From NCBI GenBank assembly GCA_963575745.1, contig CAUYUJ010007446.1, forward strand, positions 1,067,204-1,131,203: 64,000 bases of DNA. The letters are read 5' to 3'. This DNA comes from Prorocentrum cordatum. Taxonomy: Eukaryota; Sar; Dinophyceae; Prorocentrales; Prorocentraceae. Below, piece after piece: positions 1 to 10,099 of this stretch (position 1 is its first letter; each line of letters begins with the position of its first letter). The position numbers were made by a program, and so were the translations under genes. Below the pieces are notes generated by a model that was not told where the DNA came from, searched no databases, and saw only the letters and a program-made list of their open reading frames with translations.

Positions 1-540
1 GGGCTGCGATCTGCGAAGCTGACACCACTTTCAAGGGCTGCTGGTGGGTCCTGTGGAGTGAGGCACCGCGCGGACCTGAGCGGGACCTCGCCGTCCGTGA
101 GTGGCCGCGATCTGCGAAACCGTCGCCATTTTCGAGGGCTGCTGGTGGGTCCTGCGGAGTGAGGCACCGCGCGGACCTGAGCGGGACCTCGCCGTCCCTG
201 GGGGGCTGCGATCTGCAAAACTGTTGCCACTTTCGAGGGATGCTGGGTCCTGCGGAGTGAGGCACCGCGCAGACCTGAGCGGGACCTCGCCGTCCCTGGG
301 GGGCTGCGATCTGCGAAATTGTCGCCACTTTCGAGGGCTGCTGGTGGGTCCTGCGGAGTGAGGCACCGCGCGGATCTGAGCGGGACCTCGCCGTCCCTGG
401 GGGGCTGCGATCTGCGAAACAGTCGCCACTTTTGGAGGGCTGCTGGTGGGTCCTATGGAGTGAGGCACCGCGCGGATCTGAACCGGACCTCGCCGTCCCT
501 GGGGGGCTGCGATCTGTGAAATTGTCGCCAATTTGCGCAT
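1..540. repeat. 101-bp tandem repeat, about 5 copies
   Basis: The landmark CGATCTGCGAA (or a near match) recurs at 7, 108, 209, 307, 408 and 510, giving a period of 98-102 bp. Units differ by point changes. The array starts at the window edge, so it probably extends to the left. A diverged copy lies in the opposite orientation at 53,140-53,300. Open frames across it follow from the periodicity and are not called. Confidence 0.93.
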
Positions 541-1525
541 GCGGGCACCATCGCCGGCGCCTACACCACCATCGACGCCAGCACCGACGCCAGCACAAAC
601 GGCGGTGCCTACGCCAGCGTCGACGTCAGCACCGACGCCAGCATCCACGCCTGCGTCTACGCCAGCACCATCGCCGGCGCCTACACCAGCATCGACGCCA
701 GTACCGACGCCAGCACCAACGCCGGCGTCTGTGCCAGCACCATCGCCGGCGCCTACACCAGCACCGACGCCAGAACTATCGCTGGTGTCTGTGCCGGTGC
801 CGACGCCAGCAACAACGTCTGAGCCTACGCTGGTACCAGCGCCAGCGCATACATTAGCGCCGACACCAGCACGGACGCCAGCAACGACGCCAGCGACTAC
901 GCCGACACCCGACACCAATGCCAGCGCCTACACCAACATCGACGCTAGCAAGAACGCGAGCCCCAACGCCAGCACCTCCTCCAGCGCCGATGCTAGCGCC
1001 GACGCCAGCATCAACGTTTGCGCCTACGCCGGCACCAACGCCGGGGCCTACACCAGCAACGACGCCAGCACCGACGCCAGCACGAACGCCGGCGCCTACG
1101 CCAGCGCCAACGCCAGCAGCGACGCCAGCGTCCACGCCTGCGCCTACGCCGGCACCAGCGCCAGCGCCAACACCAGCGCCGATGCCAGGACCGACGCCAG
1201 CACCAACGCCAGCACCTACGACAGCACCATCGCCGGCGCCTACACTAGCACCGACGCCAGCACCGACGCTAGAACTATCGCTGGAGCCTACGACTGCGCC
1301 GACGCCAGCACCGACGCCATCATCAACGCCTGCGCCTACGCTGGTACCAACGCCAGCGCTTAGACCAGCGCCGACGCCAGTACAGTCGCCAGCACGAAAG
1401 GCGGCGCCTGTACCACCCACAACGTCCGCGCCTGCACCAGCGCCAATGCCAGCACCGACGCCAACACCAGCGCCTACGCCAGCTCCGACGCCAGCATTGA
1501 CGCCAGCAGCAACGCCTCCGGGATA
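541..1525. repeat. Degenerate 15-18 bp minisatellite encoding Ala/Pro/Thr-rich sequence
   Basis: The block is built on variants of GCCAGCACCGACGCCAGC. All plus-strand frames are open for long stretches (533-1363 and 918-1637) and give Ala-Pro-Thr or Ala-Ser-Asn-Asp repeats. The opposite strand gives Gly-Val-Ala repeats. Several frames being open at once points to repeat periodicity and not to a selected protein. A mucin-like PT-rich linker of a larger gene cannot be excluded. Confidence 0.85.
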
Positions 1526-2600
1526 TCGAGCACAATTCCGTCATACCGCACCAGCCCGTCATGTTGTTGAATGTTGTGCAATTTCAAGACCACAGACAAA
1601 ACGAGTTCGAAGAGTGGGTCTAGTACCAATGGTATGACGACAATGAGCGTCCAACAGACGCCATGTTCGACGAGTTCTGAGGGCCTCTTTTTTCCTGTCG
1701 TCCCTTCTCGGCGTCTCTATTTCTTCCTGTCTCGTCTCTAGCTTGCATGTCTGGTGGATCGCGCTCTTTGCATGAGTTCCTTGCTCCGCTCCCTGCTCCC
1801 CGCTCCATTCTGGATCCTCCATGGGTCCATTGCTCCCGTTTTTGATTGGTTTGGCTTGGCGCTGCCCCGCACTTTTCCTACCCCTCGTGCCCTCTCGTGC
1901 GCACTAGGGCCAGGCTGCGCGCCGGCAAGCGTGCCCGGGCGACAGCTGCCCGTGCGATCGCCTACCTGGAGGGGTAGCCGTTTCGCGTGGCCTCGGCCGT
2001 CGGCCTTTCATTTGTACGATACAGGCGTCACTTCTAATCTACCTTTTCATTCTGCACCGTCCACGTCTTTGCTCAGGTTTTCGTGTCTGGCCTGCCATTA
2101 GAGCCTCGTGCTGTGATTTGGCGTCCATTCCGCTCCCTCCGCTCTTCCCTCGTTGTCTTCCGCGTCTTCTCGCTCTCCCGCTGGCTTCCTTGTTGGTGTA
2201 CGCATCTGCTCGCGAAGGCCAATTGTGCGGGTGCCGTCCAAAGAGACTGGTCTGCGCACGCGCGAGTGCACGGCTACATAATACCCTTTTGGTATGCCTC
2301 TTATCTCTGCTCTGTGCTTCCTCTCCTCTCTTCGCTCTTCCTCCTCCTCCCCCTCTCGGCTGCCGTTGTGTGGGTCATATCAATGGTCGGTTGGGCCATG
2401 AGGCTCCTGCCCGCAACGCGGTGGTCTCTTTTTTCCCAGCCCGCGCCCTCCTCCGCTTTGCTCCTCGTTCCTGTTGCACACGTCCTCGGCGGCGCGTTTC
2501 ATGGGGAACTGCGGGCATCAGGCCTGCTTAGCGTTGCCGCGTGTAGGCGCTGTGCTGGCTGAGGCGTGATAACACATGATGGGGCTCTGTGTTCAATGGA
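1526..2600. other. No gene recognised; C/T-rich on the plus strand
   Basis: Frames up to 159 codons exist, but they overlap in several phases and show no family motif. The plus strand is pyrimidine-rich with many TCC, CTC and GCC words. No RNA gene or mobile-element signature was seen. Confidence 0.5.
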
Positions 2601-2603
2601 AAA

Positions 2604-2706
2604 ATCATCCATATCACCACCATCCTCATCATCATCCTCATCATCACCCTCATTATCATAATCATGCCTCCTCCTCCTCCTTTTACTCCTCCTCCTCCTC
2701 CTCCTT
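2604..2706. repeat. CAT/CAC and CTC microsatellite
   Basis: Imperfect CATCACCATCCTCAT triplets pass directly into (CTC)n. The poly-His, poly-Met and poly-Glu frames over it follow from the triplet period. Confidence 0.92.
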
Positions 2707-3433
2707 CAACTGCAGCCCTGGCACGCGGCTGACTTTTAGGTACGTGGCCACCAGGGCTGGGCGTGCGGGTTTTGCCGTGAAGACGCACCACGGAATGGGG
2801 GGGCACATCGGGGTGTTTTGTTTGTCACAGCACCCTGATGGAAAAAGGCCGAAGACCAACCCCGGTGCCGGCGACAGAACACACCCCAAAAATGACCAAC
2901 AGGGAGCAGGAGAGAACCTCTACCTTCCCAAAGTCCTGCTTGCTCCTCCACCCATCCAACTTCCAACCTCCTGGGCGCGGGAGGGCCAAACCCAAGCGCA
3001 CCAGCCGTCATTGTCACGCCGCATGCGACGACCGGCAAGGCGAGCACCAGAGGTCAATCTTGCCTAGGGTCATTCTTGTGTGCAGCCGAGCGACAACCCG
3101 ACGAGCGGAAGAGGACAACGACGACGCAGAGGGTGAGCCAACCCAGTCCAGGGCCCGCCGCGGCGCCGGAGGAATCCGTGCGCCGCCAGCGGGACCGACC
3201 ACCGCACCACGAGGCACCGACCGAGGGGCCCGAGGACAACCGCAGGGACGGCCCGACGAAATGACGACCGTGGTGCCCGACTAGAGAGACCGAGGCCCCG
3301 GCCGAGGAGCCCGACGAGGGGGGGCCGGCCGAGGGGTCCGACGACCGACCGGCGGGGCCCAGGAGACGCGGGGGGCCCAGGCGGGGGACAGACAGCGGGC
3401 GCCACTGGAGGAGCTGCACGCGGCATCGGCTCC
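2707..3433. other. No gene recognised; degenerate GAGGGGCCCGACGA-type repeats at 3160-3380
   Basis: The second half has an imperfect 12-15 bp periodicity of GAGGGGCCCGACGA words. Overlapping open frames on both strands are compositional. The first half looks like unique sequence, with no identifiable protein. Confidence 0.45.
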
Positions 3434-3853
3434 ATGGCGCGCCGGTCGCGTAGCCTGAGGATCTTCAGGCACAGGGGCTCGCTGGATCTCGCTGGAGTCC
3501 TTGCATGTGCCGTTGCCCTTGCCACTGCAGGTGGTCGCCTGGCAAGCAGCTTTATGCTGAACAGCAGCATTCAGCAGAGGTGTAATGTTGCCGAGAAGTC
3601 TTTCGCGGGCGCGTCCATGTCCTTGCCCTTTGTCACTGTCGCTGCCTTGATTAATGTCATTCGAGTGGCACAAGGGAAAAACACCGAAGGAACGACGGCG
3701 ATAGCAATCAGCAGGGCCATCGAGTACATCTGCTGCCCGCGCAATTGTCCTGGCCCTTGCTCGTGCCAGGAAGGCTGGTGCTCATCACGAGGTTGGAGCA
3801 TCAGGGACATTCCCACGAGCAAGATCAGCACCATCACGCCAAAACCCTGTTGA
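3434..3853 (+). CDS. Hypothetical 139-residue frame with N-terminal hydrophobic stretch
   Basis: I do not recognise a family. The frame starts at an ATG in a CCATGG context. It begins with a basic stretch (MARRSRSLRIFRHR), followed by a hydrophobic run (LAGVLACAVALATAG) that could be a signal or anchor segment, then an uncharged region with several cysteines. The minus strand of 3571-3850 also encodes two hydrophobic stretches, so hydrophobicity alone does not pick the strand. Dinoflagellate genes can contain introns with non-canonical donors, so this could be an exon, but a chance frame is more likely. Confidence 0.15.
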   Translation: MARRSRSLRIFRHRGSLDLAGVLACAVALATAGGRLASSFMLNSSIQQRCNVAEKSFAGASMSLPFVTVAALINVIRVAQGKNTEGTTAIAISRAIEYICCPRNCPGPCSCQEGWCSSRGWSIRDIPTSKISTITPKPC

Positions 3854-4047
3854 ACGGAATGCCCTGCCTGCTCAGGAAGATCAGCAGCATGAGCAGCATC
3901 GCGACGCGGTGCGGGCTCCTGGGTATTCAACGTTGTGGCCAAAGCGATTTCCAATAGCGCCGACCGAGACCCGTGGGCCAGCCCCGAGAGAGCCTGCAAG
4001 AGAAAGCTGCAGCTTGCCAAAGGACGGAGGAGGGAGGTGGAGGCAGA

Positions 4048-4210
4048 TGGAGGAGGAGGAGGAGGAGGAGGAGGAAGCGGCGGCGCCGGAGCCGCGAGGC
4101 GAGCAGGAGGTGGGAGAGCGGCACGGCGTGCGCGGGCGCGGCACGGTGCGCACGAGCGCCGACCGATTCTCCCGGGGGGCTCCTCGGACTTTGGACGCTT
4201 GGGTCCGCGA

Positions 4211-4242
<32 letters not shown>

Positions 4243-4435
4243 GAGGAGGAGGAGGAGGAGGAGGAGGAGGAGGAGGAGGAGGAGGAGGAGCGAGGAGCGG
4301 AGCGAGGAGCGAGGAGCGAGGAGCGAGGAGCGAAGAGGTGAGGGTGAGCAGGAGGAGCAATTGGAGTTGGAGTTGAAGTTGGAGGAGGAGGAGGAGGAGG
4401 AGGAGAAGGAGGAGGAGGAAGAGGAGGAGCGAACG
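4048..4435. repeat. GGA microsatellite in three blocks
   Basis: Near-pure (GGA)n occupies about 4050-4075, 4211-4300 and 4381-4430. GCGAGGAGCGA words lie between the last two blocks. The poly-Gly, poly-Glu and poly-Arg frames are artefacts of the triplet. The tract lies just past the 3' end of the minus-strand LINE. Confidence 0.95.
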
Positions 4436-4531
4436 AACGAACGAACCGCCACCTTCGCGCCGGAGCGCGTCCCTCGGGGGATGGGCGGAAATGGGCCGCA
4501 GCCCTCAGAAGTTGGAGCGCTCGTAGTAAAC

Positions 4532-5574
4532 TTACCGATAGCAGCAAACATCCTTTTCCCTGTCTCTCCACCACTTGTGATTTGTAGCAACGTGTAGCCA
4601 ATTTGTCCCATCTACATCATATCCAGCATCCAAAAGAAACTGCAATATCTCGTGGTTCCATCGTTTTTTGGGCCCGTGTGGTCGGCGTCCCCTTGCTCTC
4701 CGGCAATCCTCCGCGTTCCAGGTAGTGGCCTTCACTGCCCACCGGTCCTTTGGCATGTCAGTCAGCCTTGCTCTTGCGCCTCCACGCAGTGCCCCAACTG
4801 TCCACGTTAAGCTCGGCCATGTGATGTTCAACTTGTGCTGTCGCCCGCTTGATCCAATCTACCCAAGGCTCGATAGTATTCGAAATACTTGAAGACTGCT
4901 CGCTTCCAATATTTGGTCGTGAGGAAGATGAAGACGAAACCCGAGACGACGAAGATGAAGATGAATATGTAGATGCTGAGCCGGAATGGTCATGTTCGTC
5001 AACGTCGACTTCACATACACGCCTTGTGTGCCGCCGCTCAACACCCAATATCATGCGAAGCATTCTGCGTTGCGTCGTCTGGAGCTTTTGCTTCATTGCG
5101 ACAGAGAACGTCCAGCTCGAACAGCCATATAAGACAGTAGGCGTGACCACGCTGTCAAAGAGACGAAGACGACATTTCAGCGAAACATTCTTGCTAATCA
5201 GCTCCGGCTTGTGCACCATGAAAGCCTTCCGACCTTGTCGTATCCGGTGGTCGATTTCTGTCTCCACTGGGTTGTCGAATGCCACGTGTCTGCCTAAATA
5301 CTTGATCGGGTCTTTGAGCGGCGCGATCTCGATCTGCATGTCGTCAACTTTAGCGTGCGTTCTTTTTCCCCGTCCAGTTCCTTTGGTGGCATTCGTGATG
5401 ATTTTTATCTTCTCGGAGAAGCCCCACTGCAGCAGCTGATCTTCTGATGTCCGACAGCATTCGTACGATCTGTTGCCAGCTGTGCCCCACGAGGAAGACG
5501 TCATCTGCGAACCGCAAGTTCGTCAGCCGAGAAATCTCGCTGCACCCGAGTTCCACGCCGCACTTTCGGTCAGC
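4532..5574 (-). pseudogene. LINE reverse transcriptase motif C and C-terminal region
   Basis: Directly after the in-frame TGA, the same phase encodes LTNLRFADDVFLVG, the FADD form of RT motif C with the catalytic Asp pair. The reading then moves to a second phase for KDPIKYLGRHVAFDNP and LKCRLRLFDSVVTPTVLYG, the usual region after the palm. It moves to a third phase for RPHGPKKRWNHEI and a Trp-rich tail. The order is normal for LINE RTs. The phase changes near 5430 and 4770 show indels. A serine-rich stretch (about 4910-4990) looks like local low-complexity expansion. Confidence 0.88.
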
Positions 5575-6408
5575 TCACTTCTGCTTCACGTCCCGGATAA
5601 TATCTTCCAACAGTGCATAAAAGATGAGCGAACTCAAAGGGTCGCCTTGTTTGGTGCCCCTGGAAATGTCGAACGGCCTGCTGAGAACATCTGTGTTGAT
5701 ACGACCCGTCTGCCCGGTGTAAAGTTTCGAGAGCAACGATATGTATCCAACGGGCACGTTCTGTTTCGCTAACGCATTCCATAAAGCCTGATGTTCCACA
5801 GTGTCGAAAGCCTTCTGGCAGTCAATCGCCGCGCACCACAATGGGATTTGAAATTCTTCCGCCTTCTCGTGTATTTGAGACAACGTGTACAAATTGTCTT
5901 CTGTACAGAATCCCCTCCGGAACCCTGCTTGGTCAGGACATTGCCGCTCCTCCAGGATTGGCGAAAGACGATTGTACAACAATCTGGAAAACAGCTTGTC
6001 CAGCACGGGCACGATGGTAATCGGTCTGTAGTTGTTCGCGAGCCGTTCATCACCTGATTTCAAAATTACGGTGATCACTGCCTGTCTCCAGCTCTCTGGC
6101 GGCTCTATGTCGGGCCGCAAGATATCATTGAAAAGCTTCGTTCGCGTTTCCACCAGTATCTCACCACCTTCAATAAACATCTCACCAAGGACACCACTTC
6201 GATCAGGACATCTCTTCCGCTTCAGCTGCTTTATGGCCTCTCTGACGTCGTCCGGTGACAAATCAGGTGCTCGATGTTGCTGTGCTTCTTCAGCAAGAAC
6301 GCTCGCCGGCAAAACCTTTGACTTGGACGAATACAACTCTTCATAAAAGGACGCAAAAACATTGGCCATACCCAATCTGGTAGTGACAACCTTCTCGCCC
6401 TCAAGCAT
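5575..6408 (-). pseudogene. LINE reverse transcriptase, fingers and palm motifs up to motif B
   Basis: A 277-residue frame contains the ordered RT blocks NYRPITIVPVLDKLFSR, DQAGFRRGFCTEDNL, the motif A region CAAIDCQKAFDTVEH (first catalytic Asp present) and the motif B region SRGTKQGDPLSSLIF. RT copies element RNA at the nicked target. The frame ends at a TGA (5575-5577), but homologous coding sequence continues in the same phase, so this is a nonsense mutation and not the natural end. The codons just before the annotated ATG (6408) are also homologous, so that ATG is internal. Confidence 0.92.
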
Positions 6409-6429
6409 GCATGGGACCTTTTTTTTTTG

Positions 6430-7165
6430 GATCTTGATCTGATATGCGGTATCCTGTCCAAGCCAGAGAACTGCGTCAAGATGTCGTTGATGCGGTTGTT
6501 CGCCACGGTCTTCCTCATTGAGCGGACTGTCTTCGAAATGTGTTTGCTCAGTGTTGCCCGCCTTGCCGTGGCATCGCGTGGTAACGATTTTCGTTCTTGG
6601 ATTAGTTCTTGTACACGGTGCCCCTGCAACTGTGTAGCCGTATTTTGTGTAGTATTGGTTATCTTCGAGTTCTGCCTCGCGGACGCCACCATGACTGATT
6701 CAAGCTGTGCCGCACGCTCTCCCACGTCAGCAGGCCACTCTTCGTCAGCAACGCGCTGCCCCAATGTTTCAGCGTACCCTTCTGAATGGACATACTTCCA
6801 AGAAGAGCTGGAACGATTCTCTTGTAGCGTCTTTCTTTTGGTAGTCGTCTCCTCTTTTTGTTTAGCCCAAAGAACAATACGGACAGCAGCGTGATCCGAT
6901 CCAAGATCCAAAGCTCGATCTGACCCGCAATCCTTCACCAACTTCCGGCTTCCACGGTCTGCCATGATATAGTCAATATGTCTGAATCTTCCCCTCGTAC
7001 TCGTATGCGTGATGATCTTCTCCGGCGGTTTGGGGAAAAACGTATTGCATAACATCATCTCCTCCATCGTGGCCCATTGTTTGAGCCATTGCCCCCTGGA
7101 GTTTTCACGATTCAGCCCACATGTTCCCACCACCTGTGGGTCATCAAACTCTGTCCGGCTGCCGG
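6430..7165 (-). pseudogene. LINE endonuclease (APE-like), C-terminal half
   Basis: This frame encodes VVGTCGLNRENSRG, then NTFF, then HIDYIMADRGSRK, and ends the domain with LGSDHAAVRIVLW. The IDYI and SDHxxV motifs are diagnostic of apurinic/apyrimidinic-type endonucleases, in which the Asp-His pair belongs to the active site that nicks the target. The early catalytic motifs (the N, QET-type and GDFN regions) are absent, because the sequence upstream is GAG/CTC microsatellite. The frame continues as a linker to a run of ten A (coding strand) at 6428-6419, after which the homologous reading passes to another phase. Confidence 0.85.
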
Positions 7166-7175
7166 CCTCGGCAGT

Positions 7176-7712
7176 GCAGGAGGAGGAGGAGGAAGAGGAG
7201 GAGGAGGAGGAGGGGGAGGGAGGACGAGGAGGAGGAGGAGGAGGAAGAGGAGGAGGACGGAGGAGGAGGAGGAAGGAGAAGAAGAGGAGGAGGAGGAGGA
7301 GGAGGAGGAGGAGGAGGAGGAGAGAGGAGGAGAGAGGAGAGAGGAGAGAGGAGGGAGAAGGGAGAAGGGAGAAGGGAGGAGGGAGGAGGAGGGAGGAGGG
7401 AGGAGGGAGGAGGGACAAGGAGGAGGAGGAGAAGGCGTCGCCCTCCCCCCTCTCCAATTCTGGCAGGCGTGGCCGCGCCTCCGCGTGCGCGCGGAGACGG
7501 GCGTGCCGCTGCGGGTGCTCCCCCCCGCGGCGACTAAGCAGGAGCCCCTCTGCCACCGCGCACGGCCGCTGGCCGGCCGCGGCATTCGCACGGCACCGCC
7601 GCGGGCGCCTCCGCCGAATGCCGGCGCCTCCTCCTCCTCCTCCCCCTCTCCCCCCTCCTCCTCCTCCTACCTCCTCCTCCTCCTCTTCCTCCTCCTCCTC
7701 CTCCCCGTTTTC
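7176..7712. repeat. GAG microsatellite (7176-7436) and CTC microsatellite (7625-7712)
   Basis: Long imperfect (GAG)n and GGAGGGAGAA runs are followed by about 180 bp of GC-rich non-repeat sequence, then (CTC)n. The two tracts are near reverse complements and could fold together. The left tract abuts the broken endonuclease of the LINE. Long Arg/Glu/Gly and Ser/Pro/Leu frames here are artefacts. Confidence 0.93.
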
Positions 7713-8457
7713 CTCAGAGCAGTGGCCTTCCGAAATCGCTTCCGAGAAGCAATCGAGGTACAAGTCGTACGGACAAGCGCCTTTGGAACCGACAGTGCGC
7801 GGCGTCAGCGCATGAGCATATCCTGCACCTACACGCGATGACCGGTTATGTGTCGCCCAGATTCATCTAGGGCTCCCGATGCGGTAGGTGCAACAAAGCA
7901 TTTCGGGGGGGCGCAGGTTCGGATCGCTACATTGCGATCTTCAGCCCACCCCGCCACCCCGCAAGGGTTGAGGCCCAGTGGCCTCTCGGATGCGTCTAGG
8001 GGTCTCGGGGCGCTTCTCGAGAGTCTCTTGGAACCGTCTCGGCAGCCCGGAACTCCAACCAAGAATCCGGTCACCCCGCCCCCCCAGAATGTCAGCCGAA
8101 TGGCCGCTCCAAATTGTCTCCCCAATTGCCCTACGAATTGCGCCCCAAATTGTGCCGCGAACCGTTCCCCCTAAACCACATGTCATTTGATTGCGCATAC
8201 AAATCTGGATTTTCTTTCAGGGGGCACGCCGAAGTTCGTTGGGATGCTCCAGAGGACGGCTCGTGGAAACGATTCGGGGGGCGAGTCGGGGCAGGATTAA
8301 GGGCGCGATTCGCAGGGGAAATTCGGTAAACAGCTCGCGGGGGCAAATTCAGCGGACGTTTCGGCGGATGCTTCGGGGGACAGTTCGGCGGACGTGTCGA
8401 GGGGCGTTTCGGGGTGCATTTGGTGAACAACACGCCCCGGGAATTTGAAAATGTCAG
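7713..8457. other. No gene recognised; short degenerate repeats at 8050-8440
   Basis: From about 8050 there are recurring CCCAATTG/GAATTGCGCCCC words, then about 15-18 bp TTCGGCGGACG or TTCGGGGG words up to the assembly gap. These are degenerate tandem arrays. No protein motif was recognised. Confidence 0.5.
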
Positions 8458-8557
8458 NNNNNNNNNNNNNNNNNNNNNNNNNNNNNNNNNNNNNNNNNNN
8501 NNNNNNNNNNNNNNNNNNNNNNNNNNNNNNNNNNNNNNNNNNNNNNNNNNNNNNNNN
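8458..8557. other. Assembly gap, exactly 100 N
   Basis: A run of exactly 100 N is the usual placeholder for a gap of unknown size. It abuts the CT microsatellite, which probably caused the break. Linkage across it rests on scaffolding only. Confidence 0.97.
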
Positions 8558-8596
<39 letters not shown>

Positions 8597-8719
8597 TTCT
8601 TTCTCTCTCTGGTTCTCTCTCTCTCTCTCTCTTTTTCTCTGTCTCCCTTTCTCCCTCTCTCTGTCTCTTTACCTCTCTCTCACTTTCCCTCTCTCTCTCT
8701 GCATATCTCTCCCTCTTTG

Positions 8720-8753
<34 letters not shown>

Positions 8754-9029
8754 TCTCTCTCTCTCTCGTCACCTCTCCCATATTCTCTCCCCTCTCTGCC
8801 TCTCTCTCTCTCTCTCTCGTCTCTCTCTCTCTCTCTTTCTCCCGCGTTCTCTCTCTCTCTCTCTCTCTCCTTCTCCTCGTCTCTTTTTTTTATAAATTTA
8901 GAAATATATATGTATAAATATATATATGTATCCTCTCTCTCTCCTCTCTCTCTCTTCTCTCTCTTTTCTCGCTCTCCCCCCCCTCTCTCTCTCTCTCTCT
9001 CTCTCAGCGTCTCTCTCTCTCTCTCTCTG

Positions 9030-9068
<39 letters not shown>

Positions 9069-9212
9069 CTCTCTCTCTCTCTCTTTCCCCTTTCTCTCCT
9101 CTCGCTCCTCTCTCTCTCTCGTCGTCTCTCTCATCTCTCTCTCTCTCCCTCTTGTTGTTTTGTTTTTTTTGGTTTCTCTCTCTCTCTCTCTCTCTGTCTC
9201 TGTCTCTCTCTT

Positions 9213-9262
<50 letters not shown>

Positions 9263-9275
9263 GCTCTTTCTCGCC
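8558..9275. repeat. Long CT microsatellite
   Basis: About 700 bp of (CT)n with occasional T, G or C interruptions, broken by an A/T-rich patch at about 8885-8930. Two plus-strand frames encode Ser-Leu repeats throughout; they are not genes. Confidence 0.96.
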
Positions 9276-9386
9276 CCTGTCTTCTCTTCTTTGTCGCACT
9301 CGTTTTACTCGCTGCTCTTGCGGTCGCGTTCCCTACCTCCGTCTTCGAGCAGATGAGGTCTCACAGGTGCAGCGAAATCGCAGCGG

Positions 9387-10097
9387 TTGTCATTGAGCGG
9401 CCACCTCGATGCTGCGCGAGCCCGGCGACTGGCCTCTGGAGCCGCCGCAGTTCTCAGGATTCCAGCGGAGCCTGTCCTGACTGCGTCGTCGCGCGGGGAC
9501 CGGCGCGGGCTTCTATCCAGGCACGCCATGGCGCGGGTCACTTCGGGCTGCAAGGATGCATGCTCCGCGCGCCATGTCACGCAGCGCGCGCGCGGCGCGC
9601 GCATGGAGCGGCTCTATCCCAGAACCTACAAACAGCAACGGGCACGACGATTCCGCGTGGAATTTTGCACACGCACGCAGTACTGCTCTGGGTTTGCACG
9701 ACATGGCGCACAGGAGCCACGAGTACAAGTTCTCGCGGGTCATGCTTCGTGGGGCCTCCACATCCACACAGCGCGCACTTTTTGGAACGTAATGTCTCGA
9801 GCGTGTCGCGGCGCGCGCGCGGTCTGCATGCGCGCGCCACCGCGCGGCACTCCGACCATGCGCCCATGCACGCCGCGCTGCATTTTGCACGGGCTAAGGT
9901 GGATCAGCATTGGCACGTGGGCAAAGTCAATTGCACGTCGGGCCCGCTACAACGTCGTCGGCGGAGGGGCGCGCAGGCGGCGCGTGGATCACGCGCGCAA
10001 CGTGCGCGACAACGCGTGGAAAGATGCACGACGACCTCGTCACCGGTTCTGGCGGAAGCATCATGCGCGCCACTTTCGCTTTGCACCGGCGGCGTAG
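9387..10097 (+). pseudogene. Possible LINE endonuclease fragment (weak)
   Basis: The only family signal is HSDHAPMHAALHF, encoded at about 9848-9886. It resembles the SDHxPV block that ends APE-type endonucleases. Upstream the sequence is GC-rich with many CGCGCG words, and two plus phases are open together, so frame evidence is weak. A tetrapeptide-level match can arise by chance. If real, it would be the 5' side of a relic whose RT part is lost. Confidence 0.2.
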
Positions 10098-10099
10098 GC

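Larger units (their letters stand above)
4532..7165 (-). mobile_element. Decayed non-LTR (LINE) retrotransposon, APE endonuclease plus RT
   Basis: Read on the minus strand, one homologous protein can be followed from about 7165 to 4532: the C-terminal half of an APE-type endonuclease, a linker, RT motifs, then the RT C-terminus. It moves through at least three frame changes (near 6419-6428, 5430 and 4770) and one in-frame TGA (5575-5577), so the copy is dead as sequenced. The N-terminal endonuclease half is missing: coding sequence stops where a GAG microsatellite begins (7176). No poly-A tail or target-site duplication was identified. The domain order is established for LINE elements; the exact clade was not determined. 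Confidence 0.9.

Noticed and set aside
120-134. CCGTCGCCATTTT resembling the first half of DinoSL
   Set aside because: Lies inside a 101-bp repeat unit whose other copies read GTCGCCACTTT, and the second half (GGCTCAAG) is missing; chance similarity.
7009-7841. Long Arg/Glu/Gly-rich frames
   Set aside because: Encoded by the GAG and CTC microsatellites on both strands.
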